Positions 1-7,201 of a stretch of DNA of 9,170 nucleotides are shown here, piece after piece. The number at the start of each line of letters is the position of its first letter. The first letter of the stretch is position 1. This DNA comes from Bacteroidia bacterium (lineage in GTDB: Bacteria; Bacteroidota; Bacteroidia; Flavobacteriales; NORP286). The stretch is taken from NCBI GenBank assembly GCA_016763665.1, contig JAESTI010000386.1, positions 1-9,170 on the forward strand. Reading direction: 5' to 3'. The translations under genes and the position numbers were made by a program. A model generated the notes under the pieces. That model ran no database searches. It was not told the origin of the DNA and was given only the letters and a program-made list of their open reading frames with translations.

Positions 1-95
1 GCTGTCTTTTTGTGCCTTTTTGCTCTGGCCGAACGCTGGAACCGATTAAAGAACGCACCTGGCCCCGTCGCAGCCGCCGGGCGACCAACATGGGC
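1..95. other. GC-rich sequence foreign to the interrupted icmF gene
   Basis: This stretch is about 60% GC over its first 90 bases (24 of 30 at 61-90), whereas the rest of the window is about one-third GC. Read on the minus strand it keeps the icmF frame open, but the residues encoded after the native 'RAVMP' are very arginine-rich and unlike the mutase family, which from memory continues 'MPTVQADILKEDQ'. On the plus strand, one frame gives about 32 residues ending at a TGA at 97-99; I do not recognise them. It could be an assembly or cloning chimera, or the edge of a real insertion. The break point lies within about 89-100. Confidence 0.6.
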
Positions 96-2389
96 ATGAC
101 AGCTCTGAATATTTTAGTTAATGTTTCCTTTTTGATCTTCTCATAAATATTCTGAGGTAAAGCTTTATCTCCAGTTAACCCCAATAACATCAATCCTAAA
201 CCATCATTCCCTTTTGGAAGTTTACCTTGATAAACCGGTTGCTTTGCTCCTTTATCTTTAAAATATTTGGTAATTTTATTTTTAACCGTGTTTAACAATC
301 CATTCTGCTGAATATAAAGCTCACATTGCTGATCGATAGCTGTATTCATGAAAAATCCTGTAAGAATTGATGCCGGTCCATTAATAGTCATTGAAACCGA
401 AGTTTTTGGATCAGAAAGGTCAAAACCTGAATACAACTTCTTTGCATCATCCAAGCAACAAATTGATACCCCTGCGTTTCCAATTTTGCCATAAATATCA
501 GGACGATGATCAGGATCTTCACCATAAAGCGTTACTGAATCAAAGGCAGTTGAAAGTCTCTTTACAGGCATATCCAAACTTACATAATGAAAGCGTCTGT
601 TTGTTCTTTCCGGCCCTCCCTCACCAGCAAACATTCTGGTTGGATCTTCACCTTCCCGCTTAAACGGAAAAACTCCTGCAGTATATGGAAACACACCAGG
701 AACATTCTCCAATAAATTCCATTTTAATATATCGCCCCAAGCCTTATATTTTGGAAGTGATACTTTCGGAATGTGCGTATGAGATAAAGACTCTGAATAA
801 GTTTCAATGCTTATCTCTTTATCACGAACTTTAAATTTAAAAACCTTCTCTTTGTATTTATGGATTACGTTCTGCCAATCCTTTAATGTTTTCTTATTCT
901 CAGCATCTAATTTCGATTCAAGTTCCTTATAACTTTTCTCTAATTCCTTAATAAGGCTTTTGTTTTTCTTACTATCTGATTCAGATAAAGTTTGAATGGT
1001 ATTTCTTATGCTGTATAGTTTTTGAGCAATTTCAGATTGATCTTCAACCCATTTGTCATAGTCCCTGTTGTTTTCTGATATTTCTGATAAATATCTTACT
1101 CTTTTGGGAGGAATGATGTATACTTTTTCAGATGATTTGCCGTCTAACTTCAAACCAGATTTAAAGGCTGTTCCCTTTTTCTCCTTGATCTTTTCAATTA
1201 CACATTTGTATAGCAAATTTATTCCCGGATCATTGAATTGCGAAGCAACAGTTCCGAAGATCGGCAATTCATCATCTTTCACCTCAAAAAGCATGTGATT
1301 TCGCTTGTATTGCTTTTTAACATCTCGGAGGGCATCCAACGCTCCAAGTTTGTCGAATTTATTGATGGCGACAACATCAGCAAAATCCAGCATATCAATT
1401 TTTTCCAACTGGCTAGCAGCTCCAAATTCAGGAGTCATTACATACATTGAAATATCAGAATGATCTATAATTTCTGTATCAGATTGACCTATTCCTGAAG
1501 TCTCTATTATAATAAGGTCATATCCTGCGGCTTTAACAATATCCAGTGCTTGTTGAACATGTTTGGACAAAGCTAAATTAGATTGTCTTGTTGCAAGGGA
1601 TCTCATGTAAACGCGATCATTAGAAATAGAATTCATTCTTATTCTATCACCAAGTAAAGCACCACCTGTTTTTCGTTTGGATGGATCAACTGAAATTATC
1701 GCTACAGTTTTTTTACTGAAATCCATTAGAAATCTTCTCACAAGCTCATCAACCAATGAAGACTTTCCCGAGCCTCCAGTACCTGTAATCCCTAAAACCG
1801 GAATATCAATTTTGGCAACATGTTTTTTTATTTTGGTTAACAATACAGCAGACTTCTTCGGATAATTTTCTACTGATGATATTACTTTCGCAATGGCAGT
1901 AGCATTTTGCTTAGATAATAGTTTAAACTCTCCGTTAAATTTATTTCCGGTAGGAAAATCACATGTCTTCAACATATCATCGATCATACCCTGCAACCCC
2001 ATTTCTCTTCCATCATCTGGAGAGTATATTCGTGTAATCCCGTATTTATGTAATTCCTTTATTTCGTAAGGAAGTATAACACCTCCTCCTCCACCAAAGA
2101 TTTTGATATGCCCGGCTCCTTTTTCTTTAAGAAGATCAAACATATATTTGAAATACTCTATATGCCCACCTTGATAGGAGGTCATGGCAATTGCCTGAAC
2201 ATCTTCCTGAATTGCGCAATCAACAACTTCCTGAACTGATCTATTATGACCTAAATGAATTACTTCAGCACCTGAGGATTGTAATATCCTCCTCATAATA
2301 TTTATAGCAGCATCGTGACCATCGAATAATGCAGCAGCTGTAACTATCCTTATTTTATTCTTCAATTTATATTTATCAGGAGGTTTCAT
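1..2389 (-). CDS. icmF: Fused acyl-CoA mutase IcmF (methylmalonyl-CoA mutase family), N-terminal part, interrupted
   Basis: IcmF interconverts isobutyryl-CoA and n-butyryl-CoA (and related acyl-CoAs) using adenosylcobalamin and carries its own G-protein chaperone. Residues 12-140 are the B12-binding domain: D23-G-H25-D, with H25 the expected cobalt ligand, S71-Y-Q-G-G, and a glycine run at 99-103. Residues about 200-400 are the MeaB-like GTPase: P-loop G203-TGGSGKS and base-recognition N343-K-F-D. A linker rich in Lys and Glu follows, then the mutase domain from about residue 560 (YTAGVFPF at 569, then [20 protein letters not shown]). The start at 2389 is fixed by an in-frame stop two codons upstream. 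The family is about 1,090 residues; here native sequence ends near residue 766 and unrelated GC-rich codons run to the edge (796 codons in all), so the rest of the catalytic barrel is absent. This is not the type VI secretion protein of the same name. Chaperone, cofactor and substrate domains are certain; exact substrate is inferred. Confidence 0.93.
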   Translation of the reverse strand, partial: MKPPDKYKLKNKIRIVTAAALFDGHDAAINIMRRILQSSGAEVIHLGHNRSVQEVVDCAIQEDVQAIAMTSYQGGHIEYFKYMFDLLKEKGAGHIKIFGGGGGVILPYEIKELHKYGITRIYSPDDGREMGLQGMIDDMLKTCDFPTGNKFNGEFKLLSKQNATAIAKVISSVENYPKKSAVLLTKIKKHVAKIDIPVLGITGTGGSGKSSLVDELVRRFLMDFSKKTVAIISVDPSKRKTGGALLGDRIRMNSISNDRVYMRSLATRQSNLALSKHVQQALDIVKAAGYDLIIIETSGIGQSDTEIIDHSDISMYVMTPEFGAASQLEKIDMLDFADVVAINKFDKLGALDALRDVKKQYKRNHMLFEVKDDELPIFGTVASQFNDPGINLLYKCVIEKIKEKKGTAFKSGLKLDGKSSEKVYIIPPKRVRYLSEISENNRDYDKWVEDQSEIAQKLYSIRNTIQTLSESDSKKNKSLIKELEKSYKELESKLDAENKKTLKDWQNVIHKYKEKVFKFKVRDKEISIETYSESLSHTHIPKVSLPKYKAWGDILKWNLLENVPGVFPYTAGVFPFKREGEDPTRMFAGEGGPERTNRRFHYVSLDMPVKRLSTAFDSVTLYGEDPDHRPDIYGKIGNAGVSICCLDDAKKLYSGFDLSDPKTSVSMTINGPASILTGFFMNTAIDQQCELYIQQNGLLNTVKNKITKYFKDKGAKQPVYQGKLPKGNDGLGLMLLGLTGDKALPQNIYEKIKKETLTKIFRAVMPMLVARRLRRGQVRSLIGSSVRPEQKGTKRQ

Positions 2390-2419
2390 ACTTTATCATG
2401 AATCTATTTCAAGTGGAGT

Positions 2420-2455
2420 ATATACGAACCTGAATCATTGCTATTATTCGTATAT
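2420..2455. promoter_or_regulatory. 9-bp inverted repeat in the probable icmF leader
   Basis: ATATACGAA at 2420-2428 is a perfect inverted repeat of TTCGTATAT at 2447-2455, separated by 18 bases. It lies 31-66 bases upstream of the icmF start, downstream of the proposed icmF promoter. Further upstream are two copies of TGTTCAC 27 bp apart (2456-2462 and 2483-2489), the second overlapping the palindrome CGAATTCG (2489-2496). It could be an operator for a fatty-acid-responsive regulator or an RNA hairpin in the leader; nothing in the sequence decides between these. Confidence 0.3.
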
Positions 2456-2522
2456 TGTTCACTAGATTTTTATTATTAGCGATGTTCACGAATTCGGTTA
2501 TCCTCATTTGGTAATTGATGTA

Positions 2523-2553
2523 CAAATTTAGTGAAAATTAAGGTCTTTTTGAA
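2523..2553 (-). promoter_or_regulatory. Putative Bacteroidota-type promoter of icmF
   Basis: On the minus strand, TAAATTTG (2530-2523) is an exact match to the Bacteroidota -7 form TAnnTTTG. Twenty bases upstream is TTC (2553-2551), one mismatch from the -33 TTG. This would place the transcript start near 2516 and give a leader of roughly 127 nt that includes the dyad at 2420-2455. The promoter would overlap the region just upstream of the divergent TonB-domain gene. Confidence 0.4.
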
Positions 2554-2575
2554 GTAGAATATTGGCAATCACATA

Positions 2576-2992
2576 ATGGACAAAGGAAAGAAAAAGAAGT
2601 TTCTAAAAAAGCAATATTATCCCGGTGGACAAAAAGCACTGGATAAATTCATAAAGGGCCATCTAAAATATCCAGAAGAAGCTTTAGAAAACAAAATTGA
2701 AGGGTCTGTACAAGTTGCTTATGATGTAAATCCTAAAGGAAAGGTATTCAATGCTAAAGTAATTAGAAGTTTAGGGTACGGGTGCGATGAAGAAGCAATA
2801 AGAGTTGTGAACCTGCTAAAATATTCTGAAGCCCGTCAAAGAGGAGTGAATGTAAAACTATCTACTAAGATCATTATTCACTTTAAATTACCTGCAAAAC
2901 CAATAATGCAATTTAAGTACAACTACCAACCATCAAAGAAGGAAGGCAATACTTACGAAATAAATATCGATTTGAATGATCCTAAGTACTGA
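2576..2992 (+). CDS. Stand-alone TonB C-terminal domain protein, no membrane anchor
   Basis: Residues about 15-105 match the TonB C-terminal fold: YPEEALENKIEG (32-43), then V-Q-V-A-Y-D-V, G55-K-V, KVIRSLG (61-67), DEEAIRVV (71-78) and a closing strand near 94-104. TonB proteins pass energy from ExbB/ExbD to outer-membrane transporters, with this domain in the periplasm. Here there is no N-terminal transmembrane helix, no proline-rich spacer and no signal peptide; the N-terminus is instead strongly basic (K3, K5-K8, K11-K12). No exbB, exbD or receptor gene lies nearby. It is therefore probably not a classical energy transducer; a cytosolic or adaptor role is possible, or export by a route not visible here. 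The ATG at 2576 has no earlier in-frame competitor that looks better. The domain call is firm; the function is unknown. Confidence 0.8.
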   Translation: MDKGKKKKFLKKQYYPGGQKALDKFIKGHLKYPEEALENKIEGSVQVAYDVNPKGKVFNAKVIRSLGYGCDEEAIRVVNLLKYSEARQRGVNVKLSTKIIIHFKLPAKPIMQFKYNYQPSKKEGNTYEINIDLNDPKY

Positions 2993-3019
2993 TTTAGTAA
3001 TTGATCAGTCGGGAGTCCG

Positions 3020-3110
3020 AAGACTGAAGCCAGAAGTTTTCTTTGGTTTCTGGTTCCTATCTGCCCAAATTGAATAACAAACCAAGAAGTCAACTTCGGG
3101 CTTCTGTCTT
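3020..3110. repeat. Long imperfect hairpin, about 91 nt
   Basis: AAGACTGAAGCCAGAAGTT (3020-3038) pairs with AACTTCGGGCTTCTGTCTT (3092-3110), 17 of 19 positions. The stem continues inward: TTCTTTGGTTT (3039-3049) pairs with AAACCAAGAA (3079-3088) with one bulged T, across a three-base internal gap (3089-3091). The loop is 3050-3078. It starts 28 bases after the TonB-domain stop codon, so it could end that transcript, but there is no T-tract after it. Its composition of 'GAAG' words resembles dispersed intergenic palindromes I recall from Cytophagales genomes; that link is from memory. Confidence 0.6.
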
Positions 3111-3212
3111 GACAATTATGCAATCCAATACCTCTTCTATATAGCAAAATGGTATATTGTACATCTCCAGCATGTTACGAGAGGAGATCATTGTTACTTT
3201 CATTAAATATCC

Positions 3213-3310
3213 AATATCGAACATCGAATGTTGAATTTCGAAGTTGTGACCCTCCAAGCCAAATTTCTTTTCCTTCATTATTCAATATTGGGTGTTCAGT
3301 GTTCGATATT
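3213..3310. repeat. Imperfect hairpin repeat of the 'TTCGATATT' type, about 98 nt
   Basis: AATATCGAACA (3213-3223) pairs perfectly with TGTTCGATATT (3300-3310). Inside, TTGAAT (3231-3236) pairs with ATTCAA (3280-3285) and GAAG (3240-3243) with CTTC (3273-3276). The left half repeats variants of one short word (TCGAACA, TCGAATG, TTGAAT, TCGAAG). Translations of such sequence give spurious peptides with 'NIQYRTSNVEF' and 'FNIGCSVFDI', a pattern I recall as typical of misannotated intergenic repeats in this phylum. Probably a dispersed non-coding element, not a gene. Confidence 0.6.
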
Positions 3311-3413
3311 CCGGACAGAGCGAAACATTTCAGAATTTAGATATTGCTCAAAAAACCTTGTACTTCCCTCCTTTTTTATAGTAATATTTCCCTCTTCGCA
3401 CCTATTAATTTCT

Positions 3414-3421
3414 TACCTTTG
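3414..3421 (+). promoter_or_regulatory. Putative -7 element of the pepF promoter
   Basis: TACCTTTG matches TAnnTTTG exactly and lies 26 bases before the pepF ATG, giving a leader of roughly 20 nt. No good -33 TTG is found at the usual distance (TTTC at 3387-3390 and TTCG at 3395-3398 are poor in sequence or spacing). An out-of-frame ATG at 3441 opens a six-codon frame that overlaps the pepF start. Confidence 0.5.
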
Positions 3422-3447
3422 CATTTTTATTTAAAGTCACATGAATA

Positions 3448-5172
3448 ATGGATACTGTTGAAATAGAAATTCCTACAAGGAAGGAAAGAAAATTTATACC
3501 AGAGCATTTTAAGATAACCACTTGGGATACACTTAAAACCTACTTCGATCAATTAAGAGATCGTGAAATAAACTCAGCCAGCGAGCTTGAAGAATGGCTG
3601 CAGGATAGAAGTGAACTGGAAGCTGTTTTAGAAGAAGATCTTGCTTGGCGATATATTCGTTCAACTTGTGATACGGCCAGTAAAGAATTAGAAGATGCTT
3701 ACATCTTTTTCATCAAAAATATAGAACCAAATGTTGCTCCCTATGCGAATGGATTTAATGAAAAATTACTCAACTCTCCGTATAAAGATGAGCTGGATCA
3801 GGAAAAGTACTTCATTTATTTAAGAGCGGTCAAGAAACAAAAAGAGCTGTATAGGGATGAAAACATTCCCCTTCTCACAGAAGCCCAAACACTAAGTCAA
3901 AAATACAATTCCATTACCGGTGATATGACTGTTAATATAGATGGAAAGGAATTGACCATGCAACAAGCTTCAAAACTATTGGAGGAGCAAGATAGAAACG
4001 TAAGAGAAAATACTTTTAGAAAAACAACTGAAAGAAGACTGCAGGATGCAGAAAAGTTGGATGAACTATTTACCCAGTTAATAGCTATCAGACATAAGAT
4101 CGGTACAAACGCGGGTTATGATAATTATCGAGATTATAAACATGAAGCTTTAGGTAGATTTGATTATTCTGTTGATGACTGTATGACCTTTCAGGAAGCA
4201 ATTAAGGCAGAAATTATTCCTATTGCAAAAGCAATGAATGAGCATCGTAAGGACGCTTTGGGTTTAGATTCATTACGTCCTTGGGATACAGAGGTGGACC
4301 TAACAGGAAGGCCTCCGTTAAAACCATTTAATGGAGCAGTTGATCTTATTAACAGGTCTATCGATTGTTTTGATAAGGTAGACCCCTACTTTTCCGAATG
4401 TCTTGCTATCATGAAAGAAATGAAGCACATTGACCTTGAATCAAGAAAGGGAAAAGCTCCGGGAGGATACAACTACCCGCTTGCTGAGATAGGTGTTCCA
4501 TTTATATTTATGAATGCTGCCAATGCTCATCGAGATGTAGTAACAATGGTTCATGAGGGTGGTCATGCTGTTCATTCATTTTTATCAAAAGATTTAGAAA
4601 TAACCGAGTTTCAGAATGTTCCTTCCGAAGTAGCAGAGCTTGCCTCCATGAGTATGGAATTGATATCAATTGAATATTGGGATGTTTTCTATAATGATGA
4701 GGAAGAGTTGAAGCGAGCAAAAAGAGATCAATTGGAAAAAGTATTTAAAATGCTTCCATGGATTGCGGTAGTAGATCGTTTCCAGCATTGGATTTATACT
4801 AATAATGACCATTCTGTAAAAGAAAGACACGAAGCATGGTTAGAAATATTCACTGACTATTTTGGAAATGATATTGATTGGACCGGATTTGAAGACGCGC
4901 ATAGAACAAGATGGCATGCCCAAATGCATATTTTTGAGATACCATTTTATTACATTGAATATGCGATGGCACAACTTGGAGCAATTGCTATTTGGAAAAA
5001 CTATAAGGAAGATCCACAACAAGCACTACATAACTACAAAGAGGGATTAAAGCTTGGCTACACAAAAACCATTGGTGAAATTTACAAAACTGCAGGAATT
5101 AAATTTGATTTCTCTGGCGAATACGTTCGGGAACTAGCGCAATTTGTTAAAGCTGAATTGGATAATGTGTAA
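3448..5172 (+). CDS. pepF: M3-family oligoendopeptidase (PepF-like zinc peptidase)
   Basis: This 574-residue protein is a zinc-dependent peptidase that cuts short peptides in the cytoplasm, a late step in protein turnover. The active-site motif is H369-E-G-G-H373 in 'VTMVHEGGHAVHSF'; E370 is the expected catalytic base. The third zinc ligand is most likely E397 in 'VAELAS', matching the family's 'VAEIAS'. The C-terminal 'IPFYYIEYAMAQLGA' matches the conserved Tyr-rich region that contacts substrate in M3 enzymes. The N-terminal half (about 1-200) is charged and helical, as in the family's lid domain. Length is typical of Bacteroidota M3 oligoendopeptidases (about 570). No signal peptide is present, consistent with a cytosolic enzyme. 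The gene stands alone between two repeat-bearing gaps. The family is certain; the pepF symbol is the usual name for this subgroup. Confidence 0.93.
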   Translation: MDTVEIEIPTRKERKFIPEHFKITTWDTLKTYFDQLRDREINSASELEEWLQDRSELEAVLEEDLAWRYIRSTCDTASKELEDAYIFFIKNIEPNVAPYANGFNEKLLNSPYKDELDQEKYFIYLRAVKKQKELYRDENIPLLTEAQTLSQKYNSITGDMTVNIDGKELTMQQASKLLEEQDRNVRENTFRKTTERRLQDAEKLDELFTQLIAIRHKIGTNAGYDNYRDYKHEALGRFDYSVDDCMTFQEAIKAEIIPIAKAMNEHRKDALGLDSLRPWDTEVDLTGRPPLKPFNGAVDLINRSIDCFDKVDPYFSECLAIMKEMKHIDLESRKGKAPGGYNYPLAEIGVPFIFMNAANAHRDVVTMVHEGGHAVHSFLSKDLEITEFQNVPSEVAELASMSMELISIEYWDVFYNDEEELKRAKRDQLEKVFKMLPWIAVVDRFQHWIYTNNDHSVKERHEAWLEIFTDYFGNDIDWTGFEDAHRTRWHAQMHIFEIPFYYIEYAMAQLGAIAIWKNYKEDPQQALHNYKEGLKLGYTKTIGEIYKTAGIKFDFSGEYVRELAQFVKAELDNV

Positions 5173-5180
5173 GATCTAAT

Positions 5181-5200
5181 TAGCCAATAGCTATTAGCTA
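5181..5200. repeat. Near-perfect 20-bp palindrome after pepF
   Basis: TAGCCAATAGCTATTAGCTA differs from its own reverse complement at one base pair only. It begins eight bases after the pepF stop codon. With no loop and no T-run, it is a weak terminator candidate; it may instead be another dispersed palindromic element. Confidence 0.4.
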
Positions 5201-5295
5201 TAAATTATTTACTAAATGCAACTTTTATTCCCGACTAGCTGTCTTTTAAATAAAAATAAAGGCACAATAAAGCTTACAAATATTACGTCATATTA

Positions 5296-5336
5296 AGCGG
5301 AGTCGAAATATGATTGTACTAGACTTCGACTCCGCT
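5296..5336. repeat. Perfect 12-bp inverted repeat, possible dispersed element or terminator
   Basis: AGCGGAGTCGAA (5296-5307) pairs perfectly with TTCGACTCCGCT (5325-5336) around a 17-base loop, and 'CAGTCTGACA' follows. The words AGCGGAGTCGAA and TTCGACTCCGCTCAGTCTGACA-like sequence occur widely between genes in Bacteroidota genomes, as I recall. It is more GC-rich than its surroundings, ends 28 bases before the next CDS start, and lacks a T-tract on either side. Confidence 0.65.
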
Positions 5337-5364
5337 CAGTCTGACAAGAGATTTTCATAAACAA

Positions 5365-6042
5365 TTGCGAACTGAAAATTGCAAGTTCTTAAAATTAATC
5401 ATCAAACAGTTAATAGTTCTTTTTGTTCTTATCTCCTCTCTCCATGCGTATGCACAGTATGAGGATCAGCTGATACAATTTTCAGGAATGGTTATTTCTG
5501 AAGATAGTTTAAAGTCTCTCCCCTATACCCATGTGATCAACAAAACTCAAAACCAGAGTGCCATGACCAATCCGACAGGTTTCTTTTCCTGTGTCGTGGA
5601 AAAGGGTGACTCCATCATTTTTTCAAGAATTGGATACCGTAGTGCACTTTTTATTATTCCGCTGGATAATGATTCTCTAAATATTTATAACAACAAAAGT
5701 GAACTCTCCATAGTTCAAACTTTAAAATCAGACACCATTTTACTACCTGTTGCTGTTATCTATCCCTGGTTGAACAAAATGTTCTTTAAAGAGGCATTTA
5801 TCAAAACAATAATACCAATGGATGATTATGAACGAGCTAAACACAACCTTGCTCTAATACTTTCAGATGTAGGATATGATGTATTACCCATGGATGGAAT
5901 GGAAAATCAAAAATACTATCTACAAAGTGAGGCAGGAAAATGGTACACTGCCGGCCAATATCCTACAATTAATTTATTAAACCCTATGGCGTGGGCTAAG
6001 TTTATCCAGGCTTTTCGAAATGGGGATTTTAAGAGGAAGTAG
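5365..6042 (+). CDS. Secreted protein with carboxypeptidase-regulatory-like domain, TTG start
   Basis: Residues 11-30 form a signal peptide (basic start, hydrophobic core LIVLFVLISSL, cleavage likely after A-Y-A30). Residues about 36-100 match the carboxypeptidase-D regulatory-like beta fold common in Bacteroidota surface proteins: 'FSGMVISEDSLKSLPYTHV', 'TNPTGFF', 'KGDSIIFSRIGYRSA'. Residues 110-225 match nothing I know. The domain usually acts as a small beta-sandwich on secreted or outer-membrane proteins; its partner here is unknown. There is no ATG in frame between the upstream stop (5320-5322) and the signal peptide, so TTG at 5365 (or CTG at 5341) must serve as start, which is uncommon; the inverted repeat just upstream may have displaced an original start. 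The protein is probably periplasmic or membrane-associated. Confidence 0.75.
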   Translation: MRTENCKFLKLIIKQLIVLFVLISSLHAYAQYEDQLIQFSGMVISEDSLKSLPYTHVINKTQNQSAMTNPTGFFSCVVEKGDSIIFSRIGYRSALFIIPLDNDSLNIYNNKSELSIVQTLKSDTILLPVAVIYPWLNKMFFKEAFIKTIIPMDDYERAKHNLALILSDVGYDVLPMDGMENQKYYLQSEAGKWYTAGQYPTINLLNPMAWAKFIQAFRNGDFKRK

Positions 6043-6045
6043 AAT

Positions 6046-6110
6046 GGTTTATATGTTGATAGGTTTATAAGTTTTAACTATCAACCTATCCACTCATAAA
6101 CTCATCAACC
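6046..6110. terminator. Hairpin between convergent genes, possible bidirectional terminator
   Basis: GATAGGTT (6058-6065) pairs with AACCTATC (6083-6090), and outside it GTTTAT (6047-6052) pairs with ATAAAC (6096-6101), with a partly mismatched join. The element fills the 70-base gap between the stop codons of the secreted protein and the M23 gene. It is built of echoing words (TGTTGATAGG, TATCAACCTATC, CATCAACC), like the other repeats in this window, so it may be a dispersed element used as a terminator. T-runs are short. Confidence 0.45.
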
Positions 6111-6112
6111 AA

Positions 6113-7165
6113 CTAAGAATTCCTAAAAAGATCATTCCTCACTAAGAAGCCTTCCGTTACATTTGTCCAACCTAACCACCGTTTCCGATCCATCTTGCCA
6201 AATCTAAAAGGAAATGCTTTGGCATTTTTATTGTCAATAATTGGTTTGTCTTGAATGTGCATATGTAAATGAGGCCATGATGTGTTACCAGAATTACCAG
6301 CTTGCGCAATCAGATCCCCTGCTTTGACAATATCTCCTTTTTGAATTTTTATAGTTCCAATATTCAAATGTGCTAAAAACAAGTATCGTTCATTCTCAAT
6401 TTCAATAACTATATGATTTCCTGCAGGATTTTTTTGATCGCTTCCATTAAGTACTTGTTGATTTTTAAAAGTATCTACCACATTTACAATTATACCATCA
6501 ACAGGAGAATATATATTTTCGTTTAAGGTATAGAAGTCTTCGATCTTTACACCTTCATTCTTATAGAACTTGCCTGATTCATTGACTTTCACAATGTCAA
6601 TTGCAAATTTTTGTGCTTCGTATGCGCAATGATAATTAACCCGTTCACTCCCACCGGCATGTCCAGCTACCCAGTCCCCTTTTACTGGCAACTCTAATAG
6701 ATAACATTGATCCATTTCAGGATAATCGAACATGTCAGGAATATAGTAGGTCAAATAACCCGAAAGCGGTAACATAATTAACACAATAATTGTTAGTTCA
6801 ACTTTCTTAAAGGTCTTTTCAAGAAGTTCTCTGGAAATAGATAACGTAAGATAGCATTCAATTCCAGCCAATAAGATAACGCCTGAAATCATTAAAATAT
6901 TAAGATAACTTGGAACAACACTACGAAAAGAAGAGCCTATTAATCCATAAAATGGAATGCTTATCATCATCATCAACATGGATAACCCGAATAAGATCTT
7001 TAGAGTTTTAAGAAACCAGTTCCCAGATATCTTTTTAATTGGTTTTCGGTTAGATGCTTTAATTAAACCTTGATATAATCGATAAACGATGATAATTAGG
7101 AGTGCTATAACTACTATTCCAAAAAGTATAGTATAAATTAAGCTTACAGATTTTAATGATACCAT
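6113..7165 (-). CDS. Four-helix membrane protein with C-terminal M23 peptidase domain
   Basis: The N-terminal part has four predicted membrane helices (about 8-30, 52-75, 88-108, 122-141). The rest (about 150-350) is an M23 (LytM-like) zinc domain, the family that cuts peptide crosslinks in peptidoglycan: H179 and D190 in 'NYHCAYEAQKFAIDIV', H251 in 'AGNHIVIE', H266 in 'FLAHL', the lipoyl-like 'KIQKGDIVKAGDLIAQAGNSGNTSW', and PH299-L-H301. The first zinc motif is not the usual HxxxD: the residue four before D190 is K186, so H179 must supply the ligand, as in the 'QRYAxD' subgroup. Catalytic H299 and H301 are present, so activity is plausible. It is the last gene of the sigma-factor operon, 36 bases after its neighbour, suggesting envelope-related control. 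With an even number of helices the domain lies on the same side as the N-terminus; which side is not clear from sequence. Confidence 0.85.
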   Translation of the reverse strand: MVSLKSVSLIYTILFGIVVIALLIIIVYRLYQGLIKASNRKPIKKISGNWFLKTLKILFGLSMLMMMISIPFYGLIGSSFRSVVPSYLNILMISGVILLAGIECYLTLSISRELLEKTFKKVELTIIVLIMLPLSGYLTYYIPDMFDYPEMDQCYLLELPVKGDWVAGHAGGSERVNYHCAYEAQKFAIDIVKVNESGKFYKNEGVKIEDFYTLNENIYSPVDGIIVNVVDTFKNQQVLNGSDQKNPAGNHIVIEIENERYLFLAHLNIGTIKIQKGDIVKAGDLIAQAGNSGNTSWPHLHMHIQDKPIIDNKNAKAFPFRFGKMDRKRWLGWTNVTEGFLVRNDLFRNS

Positions 7166-7201
7166 GATTGTAATATTTATGAGTTAATTAAATTTTATTT
7201 T

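Larger units (their letters stand above)
2993..3447. other. 455-base intergenic region made largely of hairpin repeats
   Basis: This gap separates the TonB-domain gene from pepF. It holds two long imperfect hairpins (3020-3110 and 3213-3310, listed separately), a minor ATCTCC/GGAGAT inverted repeat between them, and the pepF promoter near 3414. Several short open frames cross it on both strands, but they are translations of the palindromes with no recognisable domain, so no gene is called. Confidence 0.7.

Noticed and set aside
1..96. Plus-strand frame with a hydrophobic start ([13 protein letters not shown]) at the left edge
   Set aside because: It has a signal-peptide look but meets a TGA at 97-99, has no start in the window and matches no family I can name; called only as foreign sequence.
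391..1865. Plus-strand open frames of 62-90 codons opposite icmF
   Set aside because: They lie antisense to a strongly conserved gene and have no domain or plausible start signals.
1..2389. Type VI secretion IcmF protein
   Set aside because: The shared name is a coincidence; the domains here are cobalamin-binding, GTPase and acyl-CoA mutase.
2953..3434. Four open frames of 62-68 codons in the gap before pepF
   Set aside because: They are translations of the hairpin repeats, lie on both strands and overlap each other; peptides such as FNIGCSVFDI are typical of repeat-derived false genes.
2993..3447. CRISPR array or tandem-repeat locus
   Set aside because: The repeats are inverted and degenerate with no regular spacing or unique spacers, and no cas gene is present.
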